The notes below the pieces were generated by a model, which saw only the letters and a list, made by a program, of their open reading frames with translations, made no database searches and was not told the origin of the DNA. From Gammaproteobacteria bacterium (lineage in GTDB: Bacteria > Pseudomonadota > Gammaproteobacteria > Burkholderiales > Rhodocyclaceae): a stretch of DNA of 64,000 bases. Position numbers and translations under genes: made by a program. Location of the stretch: positions 124,001 to 188,000 of the forward strand of contig JAHJEO010000016.1 in NCBI GenBank assembly GCA_018825305.1, read 5' to 3'. This document shows, in pieces, positions 1-14,556 of the stretch; position 1 is the first letter of the stretch; each line of letters opens with the position of its first letter.

Positions 1-206
1 TGGTGAAGCTCGCGCAACAGCGTCAGCCCATCCTTGCCCGGCAGATTGAAATCCAGGCACACGACATCGGGCGGTTGCGCGGTGACAGCGGCGGCCAGGT
101 CGTTGCCGTCCTCAAGGCTGCCGGTAATTTCGTGACCATTGGCAGCAAGCAGCTTTGACAGCAACTCGCGCAGTGACCTGTTGTCGTCGACGATAAGCAC
201 GCGCAT
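1..206 (-). CDS. Response regulator receiver domain, cut by the left edge
   Basis: The first 68 residues of a two-component receiver domain are visible; the rest lies outside the window. The N-terminus reads MRVLIVDDN, giving the acidic pair of the REC fold. The phospho-acceptor aspartate sits in CLDFNLPGKDG near residue 53. The output domain is not visible, so its role (transcription, enzyme or stand-alone) is unknown. The gene reads away from glgP's end on the same strand, with about 80 non-coding bases between them. Confidence 0.85.
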   Translation of the reverse strand, partial: MRVLIVDDNRSLRELLSKLLAANGHEITGSLEDGNDLAAAVTAQPPDVVCLDFNLPGKDGLTLLRELH

Positions 207-289
207 GGCAGTCCCGGCTCCGATCGGTCAGTGATGGGCCAATTCTGTCACAAACCCCGGCATGGCCGGATGGCGCATCGTTGGCTGAA

Positions 290-2818
<2,529 letters not shown>

Positions 2819-2833
2819 GTGCATTCCAAAAAT

Positions 2834-3313
2834 TCAGGGAAACAGCCGGCGCAGGCCGGCAAGATAGTCGGGGGCGTCGGGCGCGTTTTCGGCGGGGGCC
2901 CACGACGCACGTTCGTCGGCACTCAGCGCCAGGTAGGGGCCGGACTTGGATTCGAAGAAAACCGTGCCGGGTTCGAGCGCGAACACGGTATGCCATGTGG
3001 CGTGCGGAACATCGATGCCAATGGCGTCGCTCGCCGTGCCGCCAGCGCCGACTTTCTTGGTCAGCGTCACCTGGCCGGCGTCATCGAATATCACCAGCCC
3101 GAGCGCGCCGCGCAGCACCAGCATGGTCTCGTCCTTGGCCGGGTCGAGGTGGCGGTGCGGCGCGATGTAGGAGCCGGGCTCGATGGCGTTGAGCATGCGG
3201 TGGCCGGGATAGTCGTCGCGCGGATGGAAGTTGAAGTTCTTGCGACCGCGCGGAGCGGTACGGGCGGAGGCGACCACTGCGTCGAGCAGCGCGCTGTCGA
3301 TAAGTCGGATCAT
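2834..3313 (-). CDS. WbuC-family cupin metalloprotein
   Basis: Small single-domain cupin of about 159 residues. The metal-site region HRHLDPAKDETMLVLRG and a second cupin motif with ATWHTVFALEPGTVFFE match the WbuC fold. WbuC relatives are often found near surface-polysaccharide genes, but here the neighbours are glgP and dnaE, so the substrate is unknown. The open frame extends upstream to 3400, but that part is GC-rich repeat sequence. The ATG giving MIRLIDSALL matches the family start and was chosen. The middle of the protein ([10 protein letters not shown]) is encoded by a perfect copy of the dispersed 25-base motif, at a spot where relatives have a variable loop. Confidence 0.8.
   Translation of the reverse strand: MIRLIDSALLDAVVASARTAPRGRKNFNFHPRDDYPGHRMLNAIEPGSYIAPHRHLDPAKDETMLVLRGALGLVIFDDAGQVTLTKKVGAGGTASDAIGIDVPHATWHTVFALEPGTVFFESKSGPYLALSADERASWAPAENAPDAPDYLAGLRRLFP
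3031..3055 (-). repeat. Dispersed 25-base motif, copy 1 (exact)
   Basis: Exact consensus copy with core GCCGCCAGCGCCGACTTT on the plus strand. It lies inside the cupin gene, where the coding strand reads KVGAGGTA. It is identical over 25 bases to the copy in the pirin gene. Confidence 0.85.
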
Positions 3314-3339
3314 GCGCGCAGGGCCGCCCCAAGCGCATG

Positions 3340-3424
3340 ACGCCCCCCGGTGGGGGGCAGCGTCGGCGGGGGATAGCGTCCCCGGCAATTCCGGGGACAT
3401 AAGACGCAGTTACGAGCGTGGGGA
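3340..3424. repeat. GC-rich dispersed repeat with nested hairpins
   Basis: Lies between dnaE and the cupin gene. It contains the palindrome CCCCCCGGTGGGGGG, then a second hairpin TCCCCGGCAATTCCGGGGA, and ends in ACGAGCGTGGGGA. Its two ends match the boundary words (GGGGGCAGCG and AGCGTGGGG) of the repeats at 24889 and 30548. Similar GC-rich intergenic repeats are common in betaproteobacteria. Beyond dnaE's 3' end it may fold as a terminator-like structure, but there is no U-tract. Confidence 0.6.
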
Positions 3425-3428
3425 GCCA

Positions 3429-6884
<3,456 letters not shown>

Positions 6885-7012
6885 ACGTGGGGAATTCTAC
6901 CGCCGCGGCACCGGCATGGTCGGGCGACGTGTCGCGCCATCCTGCCGGTGCCGTATGCAAACGGGAACGGTTCAAGGATAATCCCGCGCTGCTTAAAGGG
7001 GAGGGGTGGCCA

Positions 7013-8659
7013 ATGTCGCACATCATCGACGATCAGATCCAGGCGGTGCAGCAGCGTTGGGACGGCTACCTCGACCTTGGCAGCTTCGATGGCTTTGTCG
7101 AGTTCACCCTCGCGCTCAACAGCCTGGCCGAGCAACTGACCCGCCTGCGTCTGCCCGGCCTGGTCCGTCAGTGCGAAAGCCTCGAGAATGCGGCGCTGGC
7201 GATGTTCGGCGACCCCTCGACGCATCCGATCGTCGGCCAGAGCGTGGCGATGCTGGGTCGTCAGGTCGACTCGCTGCTGGGCTCAATTCGTACCGCGCAC
7301 CGCGTCAATATCGGCAGCGACAAGCGGCTGACCGAAACGACATCCGCGGCCGGCACGCCGGAATGGATCAAGCCGCGTTCCGTCTGGATGGTGGTCGATC
7401 CGGCTAACGGCTGGGGCAAAGGCCTCCGCGAGCAGCTGTCCTTCTACGGCTTCGCGGTGATCGAGTCCGGCTGGCAGGTGCCGCTGCCGGCGAGCGAACC
7501 GCCTTTCGCGGTGATTTTCACGCCCAGCGACGAAGCGCTGGACGAAACCAGGCTGGCGCTCGTGGCCCAGGCACGCGCCCGTTGCCCGGCCAGCCAGCTG
7601 TTCTACGTCGGCGTGCCGCGCGAACTCGGCGCCATGGTGGCGCTGATGCGCGCCGGCATCGACATCACCGTCCCGCGCGAGGAACAGGCCGCCGCCCTGC
7701 TGTCGCGCATCCTCGACCTGGTGCAGACGCACGAGCAGGAGCGCTTCCGGGTTCTGGTGGTCGAGGACTCGCGGGTCGCCGCGACACAGATCCAGCGCGC
7801 CCTGACGCAGCACAGCATCGACAGCCAGATCCTGTCGGATCCGTCGGACGTGATCGCCACCCTCGATGCCTATCGCCCCGACCTGGTGTTGATGGACATG
7901 TACATGCCGCATTGCAACGGCGTCGAGGCGACGCGTGCGCTGCGCCAGCTGCCGGCCTACCAGGCGGTGCCCATCGTGTACCTGTCGAGCGAGACCGACA
8001 TCGGGCTGCAGATCGAAGCCCTGCGCCTCGGCGGCGACCAGTTCCTCACCAAGCCTTTCAACCCGGTGGTGCTGGCCGCCACGCTGAAGACCCGCATCGA
8101 GCGTTACCGCGAGATGCAGCGCAACAGCTACAACGACGGCCTCACCGGCCTGCTCAACCACACGGCGGCGAAGGCCCGGCTCGACGACATGATCGCCACG
8201 CTGCCACCCGATGGCCAGCTGTGTGTCGCCATGCTCGACATCGACCACTTCAAGTCGGTGAACGACACGTTCGGCCACCCGGTCGGCGACCAGGTGATTC
8301 GCAGCCTGGCGTGGCTGCTCAAGGGCCGCCTGCGCGGCACCGACCTGATCGGCCGCTATGGCGGCGAGGAGTTCATCGTCGCCCTGGCCGACGTCGGGCC
8401 GGACGAAGCCTGGGTCGTGCTCGACCGCATTCGCCGCGACTTCGCCCGGCTGCCGCACGCCCATGTCGGCGGCTCGATGCGCGCCACCTTCAGCGCCGGC
8501 ATTGCCGCTTTCCCCGCGTATCGCACGCCAACCGAGCTGACGCACATGGCCGATACTGCTCTTCTCGAAGCCAAGCGCGGCGGGCGCAACCGGGTCGAGC
8601 GCGCCGACGCCTTGCCGCCGCGACAGCAGCGCAGCGCCACCTCCACAGAGATCATCTAG
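7013..8659 (+). CDS. Response regulator with GGDEF domain (diguanylate cyclase)
   Basis: Predicted to make cyclic di-GMP under control of phosphorylation. About 548 residues. Residues 1-240 hold an N-terminal region I do not recognise. A REC domain follows at about 245-360 (FRVLVVEDS, phospho-acceptor Asp in LMDMYMP near 294, Lys in FLTKPF). A GGDEF domain begins at NDGLTGLLNH near 373 with the active-site loop RYGGEEF near 448, so it looks active. The open frame runs upstream, but AAAGGGGAGGGG lies just before the chosen ATG. A GATAAT hexamer at 6977 may be part of its promoter, though no good -35 was seen. Confidence 0.88.
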   Translation: MSHIIDDQIQAVQQRWDGYLDLGSFDGFVEFTLALNSLAEQLTRLRLPGLVRQCESLENAALAMFGDPSTHPIVGQSVAMLGRQVDSLLGSIRTAHRVNIGSDKRLTETTSAAGTPEWIKPRSVWMVVDPANGWGKGLREQLSFYGFAVIESGWQVPLPASEPPFAVIFTPSDEALDETRLALVAQARARCPASQLFYVGVPRELGAMVALMRAGIDITVPREEQAAALLSRILDLVQTHEQERFRVLVVEDSRVAATQIQRALTQHSIDSQILSDPSDVIATLDAYRPDLVLMDMYMPHCNGVEATRALRQLPAYQAVPIVYLSSETDIGLQIEALRLGGDQFLTKPFNPVVLAATLKTRIERYREMQRNSYNDGLTGLLNHTAAKARLDDMIATLPPDGQLCVAMLDIDHFKSVNDTFGHPVGDQVIRSLAWLLKGRLRGTDLIGRYGGEEFIVALADVGPDEAWVVLDRIRRDFARLPHAHVGGSMRATFSAGIAAFPAYRTPTELTHMADTALLEAKRGGRNRVERADALPPRQQRSATSTEII

Positions 8660-8696
8660 TCAGCCGGGACGCCTGGGCGCTGCTTCGGCGCCGCAG

Positions 8697-9395
8697 TCAG
8701 GGCAGGTCGAACAACAGCAGTTCGGTCGTGTCCTGCGCGGCGATGTCGAGGTGGCCCGAATCGGCGATCATCGCGGCGTCGCCGCCCGTCAGTTCCGAGC
8801 CGTCGAGCGTGACCGCGCCGCTCACGACATGCAGGTAGGCGCGGCGGCCTGCCGCCAGTTCGTAATTCGCCGTGCCGCCAGCGCCGACTTTTGTGGCGAA
8901 CAGCAGTGCATCCTGATGGATGGTGAGGCTGCCGTCGCGGCCGTCGGGTGAGGCGATGGCGCACCAGCGGTCGCGCTTCGCCGCGTCGGGAAAAGCCTTC
9001 TGCTCGTATTCGGGGGCGATGCCGCGCACGTCCGGTTCGATCCAGATCTGCAGCAGATGCACCGGCTCGCTGTCGGAGGCGTTGAATTCGCTGTGCATGA
9101 CGCCACGGCCGGCGCTCATGCGCTGCACTTCCGGCGCGCGGAAGGTGGCGCCGTGGCCCATGCTGTCCTCGTGGCGCAAGGGGCCGGAGAGCAGGTAGGT
9201 CACGATCTCCATGTCGCGGTGGCCGTGCCGGCCGAAGCCGGTGCCGGGGGCGACGATGTCTTCGTTGATGACCCGCAGCGGCCCCCAGTTCATGTGGGCC
9301 GGGTCGTGATAGTCGGCGAAGGAAAAGCTGTGCCAGCTCCTGAGCCAGCCGTGGTCGGCGTGGCCGCGCGCGGCGGCCTTGCGCAGGGTAATCAT
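8697..9395 (-). CDS. Pirin family protein (bicupin)
   Basis: Two-cupin protein of 232 residues with the conserved pirin core: HSFSFADYHDP, MNWGPLRVINED, GFGRHGHRDMEIVTYLL, and SAGRGVMHSEFNAS. Family members bind iron, and some have quercetin dioxygenase activity; the role here is unknown. The ATG is a normal family start. The C-terminal cupin contains [10 protein letters not shown], encoded by an exact copy of the 25-base motif at a place where relatives have a same-length, different sequence. Confidence 0.9.
   Translation of the reverse strand: MITLRKAAARGHADHGWLRSWHSFSFADYHDPAHMNWGPLRVINEDIVAPGTGFGRHGHRDMEIVTYLLSGPLRHEDSMGHGATFRAPEVQRMSAGRGVMHSEFNASDSEPVHLLQIWIEPDVRGIAPEYEQKAFPDAAKRDRWCAIASPDGRDGSLTIHQDALLFATKVGAGGTANYELAAGRRAYLHVVSGAVTLDGSELTGGDAAMIADSGHLDIAAQDTTELLLFDLP
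8867..8891 (-). repeat. Dispersed 25-base motif, copy 2 (exact)
   Basis: Identical over 25 bases to the copy in the cupin gene. It is in the same reading frame (KVGAGGTA) but in an unrelated part of another cupin-fold protein. Confidence 0.85.
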
Positions 9396-9490
9396 GGTCG
9401 GGCGCTCCTTGGTGATGCGTCACCAGCCATGTGGCGACGGCGCCGACGCAACACAAGACCCCGCCGCTGCGGCAGGGTCGATGCGGCGGC

Positions 9491-10117
9491 TCAGGGTGCG
9501 TCGGCCCAGGCGGCCAGCGGCTGCCACTGCTCCCAGTCCTGCGCCGCGCGTGCCGCCGGCATCTCGAAGATGGTGAGGCCGTGGGCTGCGGCCTGGACGT
9601 AGTTCTGCGTGTCGCGCAGGTAGGCCAGAACCGGCAGGCCGCGCCCGGCGAGGAAGCGCTCCAGCTCGCCCGCCGCCCGCGTGCGCGCATCGACGCGCAT
9701 GCCGACGACGGCGACGAAGGCGTGCTGCTTGCGGATTTCCTTCTCCTCCAGCAGCAGGTCGAGGAAATGCGTGGTGGCGAGGATGTCGAACATCGACGGC
9801 TGCAGCGGCACGATCACGCGATTGACCAGCTTCAGCACATGGGCCAGCTTCTTGCCGTGCAGCCCGGCCGGGGTGTCGAGCACGACATGGCTGGTGTCCT
9901 TCGGCGGTCGCGCCGGACGGTCGGCGTCGATCTCCCAGGTGGCGATGCGCGGCAGCGACGGCGGCCGGATCTGCAGCCACGCCCGTGCCGACTGCTGGCG
10001 GTCGATGTCGCCCAGCATCACCTGCCGCCCCTGGCGGGCGAACCAGCCGGCGAGATTGGTCGCCAGCGTGCTTTTGCCGCTGCCGCCCTTGGGATTGGCG
10101 ATGAGAAAGGATTTCAC
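9491..10117 (-). CDS. ParA/MinD-type ATPase, orphan
   Basis: 208-residue deviant Walker ATPase. The P-loop is NPKGGSGKSTLATNLA at residues 8-23, and the Walker B-like segment is HVVLDTPAG. The start is GTG. ParA proteins position DNA, protein clusters or flagella using ATP-driven surface gradients. No parB-like partner or parS-like repeat is adjacent, so cargo and role are unknown. A hemerythrin gene is divergent from it, with about 115 bases between. Confidence 0.85.
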   Translation of the reverse strand: MKSFLIANPKGGSGKSTLATNLAGWFARQGRQVMLGDIDRQQSARAWLQIRPPSLPRIATWEIDADRPARPPKDTSHVVLDTPAGLHGKKLAHVLKLVNRVIVPLQPSMFDILATTHFLDLLLEEKEIRKQHAFVAVVGMRVDARTRAAGELERFLAGRGLPVLAYLRDTQNYVQAAAHGLTIFEMPAARAAQDWEQWQPLAAWADAP

Positions 10118-10233
10118 GCGTTTATGCCGAAAGTACTGGAGGAATCACTCGAATTCCTGATCAGAGTCAATTACCCATGTTACTGACGTGGTTTAGTCTG
10201 CCCGCCGACCGTCCCGACTTACTGGAGAAAACA

Positions 10234-10770
10234 ATGTTCCTGTTCGACTTGCTGTTCGGCAACAAGAAGCATGCCCCCGTACCTGTCGCGCCTTCACCAA
10301 CTGCCGCAGCGCCCGCTTCGGTGGCCAACGCACCGGGAACGACCATTCATCACGATTCCCGGCTGGTCGAGACATTGAAGGAAGACCATCGCCTGCTGAT
10401 AGACATCTACAACGCAATCGACGCCGCCCGCCGCAGCGACAGCCTGCTCACGGTGCAGACCCGCCTCGAGCAGTTCCGCATGGTACTCCAGGACCACCTG
10501 CTCAAGGAGAATGTGCGACTGTACGTCTATCTGGAACATGTACTGAACGGCGACCCCGTGAGCCACCAGTTGATGCACGATTTTCGCCATGAAATGGATG
10601 GCATCGGCCGGGTCGTGGTCGGATTCCTTGGCAAGTATCGGCAGATCGGCATCCACCCCGAACTCGCCGCCGAATTCGCTACCGATTTTGCCGCCATCGG
10701 CGAGGCGCTGGTCGGGCGCATCCGGCGTGAGGAAGACACGCTCTACCCGATGTACGCCCCACCCGCATGA
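10234..10770 (+). CDS. Hemerythrin HHE domain protein
   Basis: About 178 residues. A short N-terminal linker rich in Pro and Ala precedes a four-helix HHE domain. The likely di-iron ligands lie in KEDHRLLIDIYNAI, HLLKENVRLYVYLEH, HDFRHEMDGI and RREEDTLYPMY. It could bind oxygen, nitric oxide or iron; similar proteins act in redox signalling or protection. ACTGGAGAAAACA before the ATG fits a ribosome site, so this start was preferred to one 57 bases upstream. Confidence 0.8.
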   Translation: MFLFDLLFGNKKHAPVPVAPSPTAAAPASVANAPGTTIHHDSRLVETLKEDHRLLIDIYNAIDAARRSDSLLTVQTRLEQFRMVLQDHLLKENVRLYVYLEHVLNGDPVSHQLMHDFRHEMDGIGRVVVGFLGKYRQIGIHPELAAEFATDFAAIGEALVGRIRREEDTLYPMYAPPA

Positions 10771-10780
10771 CGGACGCGGC

Positions 10781-11758
10781 TCATGGCGGCAACAACACCG
10801 TGGAACCGGTGGTTCGGCGCGCCTCGAGGTCGATGTGCGCCTGCGCCGCATCCGTCAGCGCGTAGGTCTGGTTCACCTCGATCTTCACCTTGCCCGACGT
10901 GACCACGTCGAACAGCTCGGCCGCGCTTTGCATCAGGTCGGCGCGTTTGGCGACATAGGTAAACAGGGTCGGCCGCGTCAGGAACAGCGAGCCGCGTTTC
11001 GACAGTTCCTGGGTATCGACCGGCGCCACCGGTCCCGAGGACTGGCCGAAGGTGACCATCATGCCCAGCGGGCGCAGGCAGTCGAGCGACCTGGCGAAAG
11101 TGTCGGCGCCGACCGAATCGTAGACCACGGGCACGCCTTCGCCACCGGTGATTTCCTTGACGCGCTCGACGAAGTCCTCGCGGCCATAGACGATGGCGTG
11201 GTCGCAGCCGTGGGCTTTGGCAAGCGCCGCCTTTTCATCCGAGCCAACGGTGCCGATCACTGTCGCGCCGAGTGCCTTGGCCCACTGGCAGACGATCAGG
11301 CCGACGCCGCCGGCGGCCGCCTGGATCAGGATGGTGTCGCCGGCCTGCACGCGGTAGGTGCGGCGCAGCAGGTATTGCGCGGTCATGCCCTGCAGCATCA
11401 TCGCCGCGGCTGTTTTCGTGTCGATGGCGTCCGGCAGCTTGACCAGCCGGTCGGCGGGGATGTTGCGCGCCTCGGCGTAGGCGCCGACCGGGCCACCGGC
11501 ATAGGCGACGCGATCGCCCACTTTTACCTCGGTCACCGCGTTGCCGACGGCCTCGACCACGCCGGCGCCTTCGAGGCCGATGCCGGAGGGCAGGCCGATG
11601 GGGTAACGCCCGGTACGGTAATAGACGTCAATGAAGTTGAGTCCGACCGCCTCATGCCGGACCCGGGCTTCGTTGGGCGCAGGGGTCGGCACATCCACTG
11701 CCTCCCAGCGCAGCACTTCCGGGCCACCGGCCTGATGGAATCGAATGGCGTGGGTCAT
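10781..11758 (-). CDS. qorA: NADPH:quinone reductase, zinc-free MDR family
   Basis: 325-residue medium-chain dehydrogenase/reductase. The GroES-like half carries NFIDVYYRTGRYP and LPSGIGLEGAGVV. The nucleotide-binding half has ILIQAAAGGVGLIVCQWAK. This matches QOR-type quinone oxidoreductases, which reduce quinones with NADPH in the cytoplasm. It is convergent with the hemerythrin gene, with a 10-base gap. The region upstream to the next gene (254 bases) shows no clear motif. Confidence 0.9.
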   Translation of the reverse strand: MTHAIRFHQAGGPEVLRWEAVDVPTPAPNEARVRHEAVGLNFIDVYYRTGRYPIGLPSGIGLEGAGVVEAVGNAVTEVKVGDRVAYAGGPVGAYAEARNIPADRLVKLPDAIDTKTAAAMMLQGMTAQYLLRRTYRVQAGDTILIQAAAGGVGLIVCQWAKALGATVIGTVGSDEKAALAKAHGCDHAIVYGREDFVERVKEITGGEGVPVVYDSVGADTFARSLDCLRPLGMMVTFGQSSGPVAPVDTQELSKRGSLFLTRPTLFTYVAKRADLMQSAAELFDVVTSGKVKIEVNQTYALTDAAQAHIDLEARRTTGSTVLLPP

Positions 11759-12012
11759 GGGGAGTCTCCTCGTCGTTATTGTTGGGGTGGCGTCAGGATT
11801 CCAAGCTACCCTGACCGTCGGGCAATTTCAACCATGCCGCCGTGTGTCGTGCGACGATCGCGGCTGCAGGGCCAGCCCCAGCCTTGCGTTGGAATTGGCG
11901 TTTGCCCCGTGCTTCACAAGAGCACGATGTCGAAAGCGAAAGGCTCACCGACCATGATTCCCGGCGTCCGCTCAGATGCGTCGCAACCCAACCAGCCGTG
12001 GCTGGTACGGGG

Positions 12013-14553
12013 ATGACTGTAAAGACCAAAATCTGGCTGCTGCTCGGCGCCCTTGTCGGCCTGATCCTCGTGGTCGACCTGACCATCAGCTATCGCAAGC
12101 TTTCGCGCGAACTCCAGGCCGAAAGCGAGTTCGATGCCCGTACCGTCTTCGGCTTCATGATGGCGACACGGCGGGTCTATCAGGAACAATTCGTTGCCAG
12201 CGGGCTGCCGGTCACCAGGAAGACCGTTGGCTTCCTCCCGGCCCATTCCTTTTCCCGGATTTCGGCCGACTTTCCCAACTGGAATCGCAGCGGCATCATT
12301 TTCAACAATGTTTCGGACCGACCGCGCAATCCGCGCAACAAGGCCGACCGCTTCGAGCTGGAATCGATGGCCTGGTTCCGCGCCAATCCCGACCTGGTCG
12401 AGCAGATGCGCCACATAATCGACGACAAGGGCGTCGGCTACCTGCTCTACACGGCACCGATCCGGATCGAGGCCTTCTGCCTCAAGTGCCACGGCGCCGA
12501 AGCCGAGAGTCCGCCGAGCATACGCGAGGCTTATGCCGGCGCCTACGACTACAAGGTCGGCGACCTGCGCGGCCTGGTAAGCATCAAGATTCCATCGGAA
12601 AAATTCGAACAACGTCGCGCCGAAATCTGGGGTGGCCAACTGGTCAAGAGCCTCTTGGGTTACGCCATCCTGTTCTTCGGCATCGGCGTCCTGCTGGACC
12701 GACTGGTGACGCGGCGACTGGCCCATCTCGAAGGCGGCGCCGAACGAATCGCGGCGGGCGACTATGCTGCCCGCGTGGACGCCGACGGCGCGGATGAAGT
12801 GGCCAGGCTGGCGCAGACCTTCAATCGCATGGCGGATGAGGTGCAGGCACGCGACGGCACCCTCGGCAAGCTTTCCCAGGCCATCGAGCAAAGCCCGGAA
12901 AGCATCGTGATCACCGATCTCGACTGTCGCATCGAATACGTCAACGCTTTCTTCCTGAAGAACACCGGCTATCCCCGCGAAGAAGTACTGGGCAGGAATC
13001 CACGCTTTCTGAAATCGGGAAAGACCCCGCCGGAAACCTACAACTCGCTGTGGGAGACCCTGACGCGAGGCCAGGTCTGGCGCGGCGAGTTCGTCAACCG
13101 GCGCAAGGACGGCAGCGAATTCCTCGATGCTGCCACCGTGGCGCCGGTGAGGGGCGGCAGCGGCCGCATTACCCACTACCTGTCAGTCCAGCAGGACATC
13201 ACCGAGCAGCGCCGGGCGGAAGCCCAGATCAATCGCCTCGAGTATTTCGACGCCCTGACCGGCCTGCCCAACCGCGCGCTGCTTCTCGACCGGCTCGGTC
13301 TCGCGCTTGCCATCGCCCATCGCAAGGGGCGACTGGACGGGCTGATCCTGTTCAACATTGACCGCTTCAAGAACCTCAACGACGCCTGCGGCCACGAACT
13401 TGGCAATGCCCTGCTGATCGCCGTCGGCGGCCGTCTGGCGAAGCAGTTGCGCGAGGGCGACACGCTGGCCCACTTGTCTGGCGACGAGTTCGCCATTCTT
13501 TTGCAGGATCTCGGACCGCATCTCGATGCGGCCAGTCGCCGCGCCATGGCGGTGGCGGAAAAATTCCACGCCGACCTGCGCCAGCCCTTCCGCTTAGGCG
13601 CAAACGACGAAGCCACGCTGACCGCCAGCCTCGGCATCACCCTCTGCCCCGAAAGCGACAGTGACATGCCGCAGGACATCCTGCGGCGTGCCGATACGGC
13701 GCTCCATCGCGCCAAGGATGCCGGTGGCAACCAGACCGCCTTCTTCGATGTCAGCATGGGCGAATCGGCCGCGATGCGCTTCCGCGTCGAACGCGAGTTG
13801 CGTCGCGCCATACCGGCCAACGAGTTGCGGCTGTTCCTGCAGCCGCAGGTCGATCGAACCGGGCGCCTGGTCGGCGCCGAATGCCTGGTGCGCTGGCAGC
13901 ATCCGGAACGCGGGCTGGTGCCACCCGCCGCCTTCATCCCGATCGCCGAAGAGTCGGACCTGATAATCGACCTCTCGGCGTGGGTACTGGCGGAAGCCTG
14001 CAAGCTGATGGTGCATGAGGACCTGGCCGGCCACCCGCTGCGCCTGTCCGTCAACATCAGCCCGCGGCATTTCCGCCAGCCGCATTTCGTGTCCTGGCTG
14101 CTCGATTTGCTGGACGCCAGCGGCGCGGATGCAAGCCAGCTGACGCTGGAGGTCACGGAAGGGCTGGTGATCGACAACATCAACGACGTGGTGGCCAAGA
14201 TGGGCGAACTCGCCGCTCGGGGAATCCATTTTTCCCTCGACGATTTCGGTACGGGCTATTCGTCGCTGGCCTATCTCAAGCGTCTGCCGATCAACGAAGT
14301 GAAAATCGACAAGACCTTCGTTCAGGATGCGCCGACCGATCCCAACGATGCCGCACTGGTCGAGGCAATCCTTTCGGTTGCCCGCCACCTGCACCTCGAG
14401 GTGGTCGCCGAGGGCGTCGAAACGGCCGAGCAGGTGGCGTTCCTGAACGAGCGGGGCCACGTCATCCATCAAGGTTACTATTTCGGGCGACCCGAGCCGG
14501 CGCAAGCCTGGATAGATCGCTGGCACGCCGGCACCGTGCCACGGCCCGGGTAG
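12013..14553 (+). CDS. Membrane heme-sensor protein with HAMP, PAS, GGDEF and EAL domains
   Basis: About 846 residues. An N-terminal membrane helix (WLLLGALVGLILVV) is followed by a periplasmic DUF3365 (Tll0287-like) domain containing CLKCH near residue 156, a c-type heme attachment site. A second helix near 210-230, then HAMP, PAS (about 285-390), GGDEF (from about 415) and EAL (from about 600) follow. The GGDEF loop reads SGDEF, so cyclase activity is doubtful. The EAL part keeps ECLVRW, DDFGTGYSS, VKIDK and AEGVE and should be an active c-di-GMP phosphodiesterase. This suggests redox or ligand sensing by heme coupled to c-di-GMP breakdown. No strong ribosome site was seen, so the start is by family fit. 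Confidence 0.85.
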   Translation: MTVKTKIWLLLGALVGLILVVDLTISYRKLSRELQAESEFDARTVFGFMMATRRVYQEQFVASGLPVTRKTVGFLPAHSFSRISADFPNWNRSGIIFNNVSDRPRNPRNKADRFELESMAWFRANPDLVEQMRHIIDDKGVGYLLYTAPIRIEAFCLKCHGAEAESPPSIREAYAGAYDYKVGDLRGLVSIKIPSEKFEQRRAEIWGGQLVKSLLGYAILFFGIGVLLDRLVTRRLAHLEGGAERIAAGDYAARVDADGADEVARLAQTFNRMADEVQARDGTLGKLSQAIEQSPESIVITDLDCRIEYVNAFFLKNTGYPREEVLGRNPRFLKSGKTPPETYNSLWETLTRGQVWRGEFVNRRKDGSEFLDAATVAPVRGGSGRITHYLSVQQDITEQRRAEAQINRLEYFDALTGLPNRALLLDRLGLALAIAHRKGRLDGLILFNIDRFKNLNDACGHELGNALLIAVGGRLAKQLREGDTLAHLSGDEFAILLQDLGPHLDAASRRAMAVAEKFHADLRQPFRLGANDEATLTASLGITLCPESDSDMPQDILRRADTALHRAKDAGGNQTAFFDVSMGESAAMRFRVERELRRAIPANELRLFLQPQVDRTGRLVGAECLVRWQHPERGLVPPAAFIPIAEESDLIIDLSAWVLAEACKLMVHEDLAGHPLRLSVNISPRHFRQPHFVSWLLDLLDASGADASQLTLEVTEGLVIDNINDVVAKMGELAARGIHFSLDDFGTGYSSLAYLKRLPINEVKIDKTFVQDAPTDPNDAALVEAILSVARHLHLEVVAEGVETAEQVAFLNERGHVIHQGYYFGRPEPAQAWIDRWHAGTVPRPG

Positions 14554-14556
14554 GCC

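Noticed and set aside
7283-8545. 420-codon minus-strand frame across the REC-GGDEF gene
   Set aside because: Shadow of a gene with clear REC and GGDEF motifs and a ribosome site.
12240-12280. CGGCCGACTTT in the heme-sensor gene as a motif copy
   Set aside because: Only the last 11 bases match; the rest of the consensus is absent.
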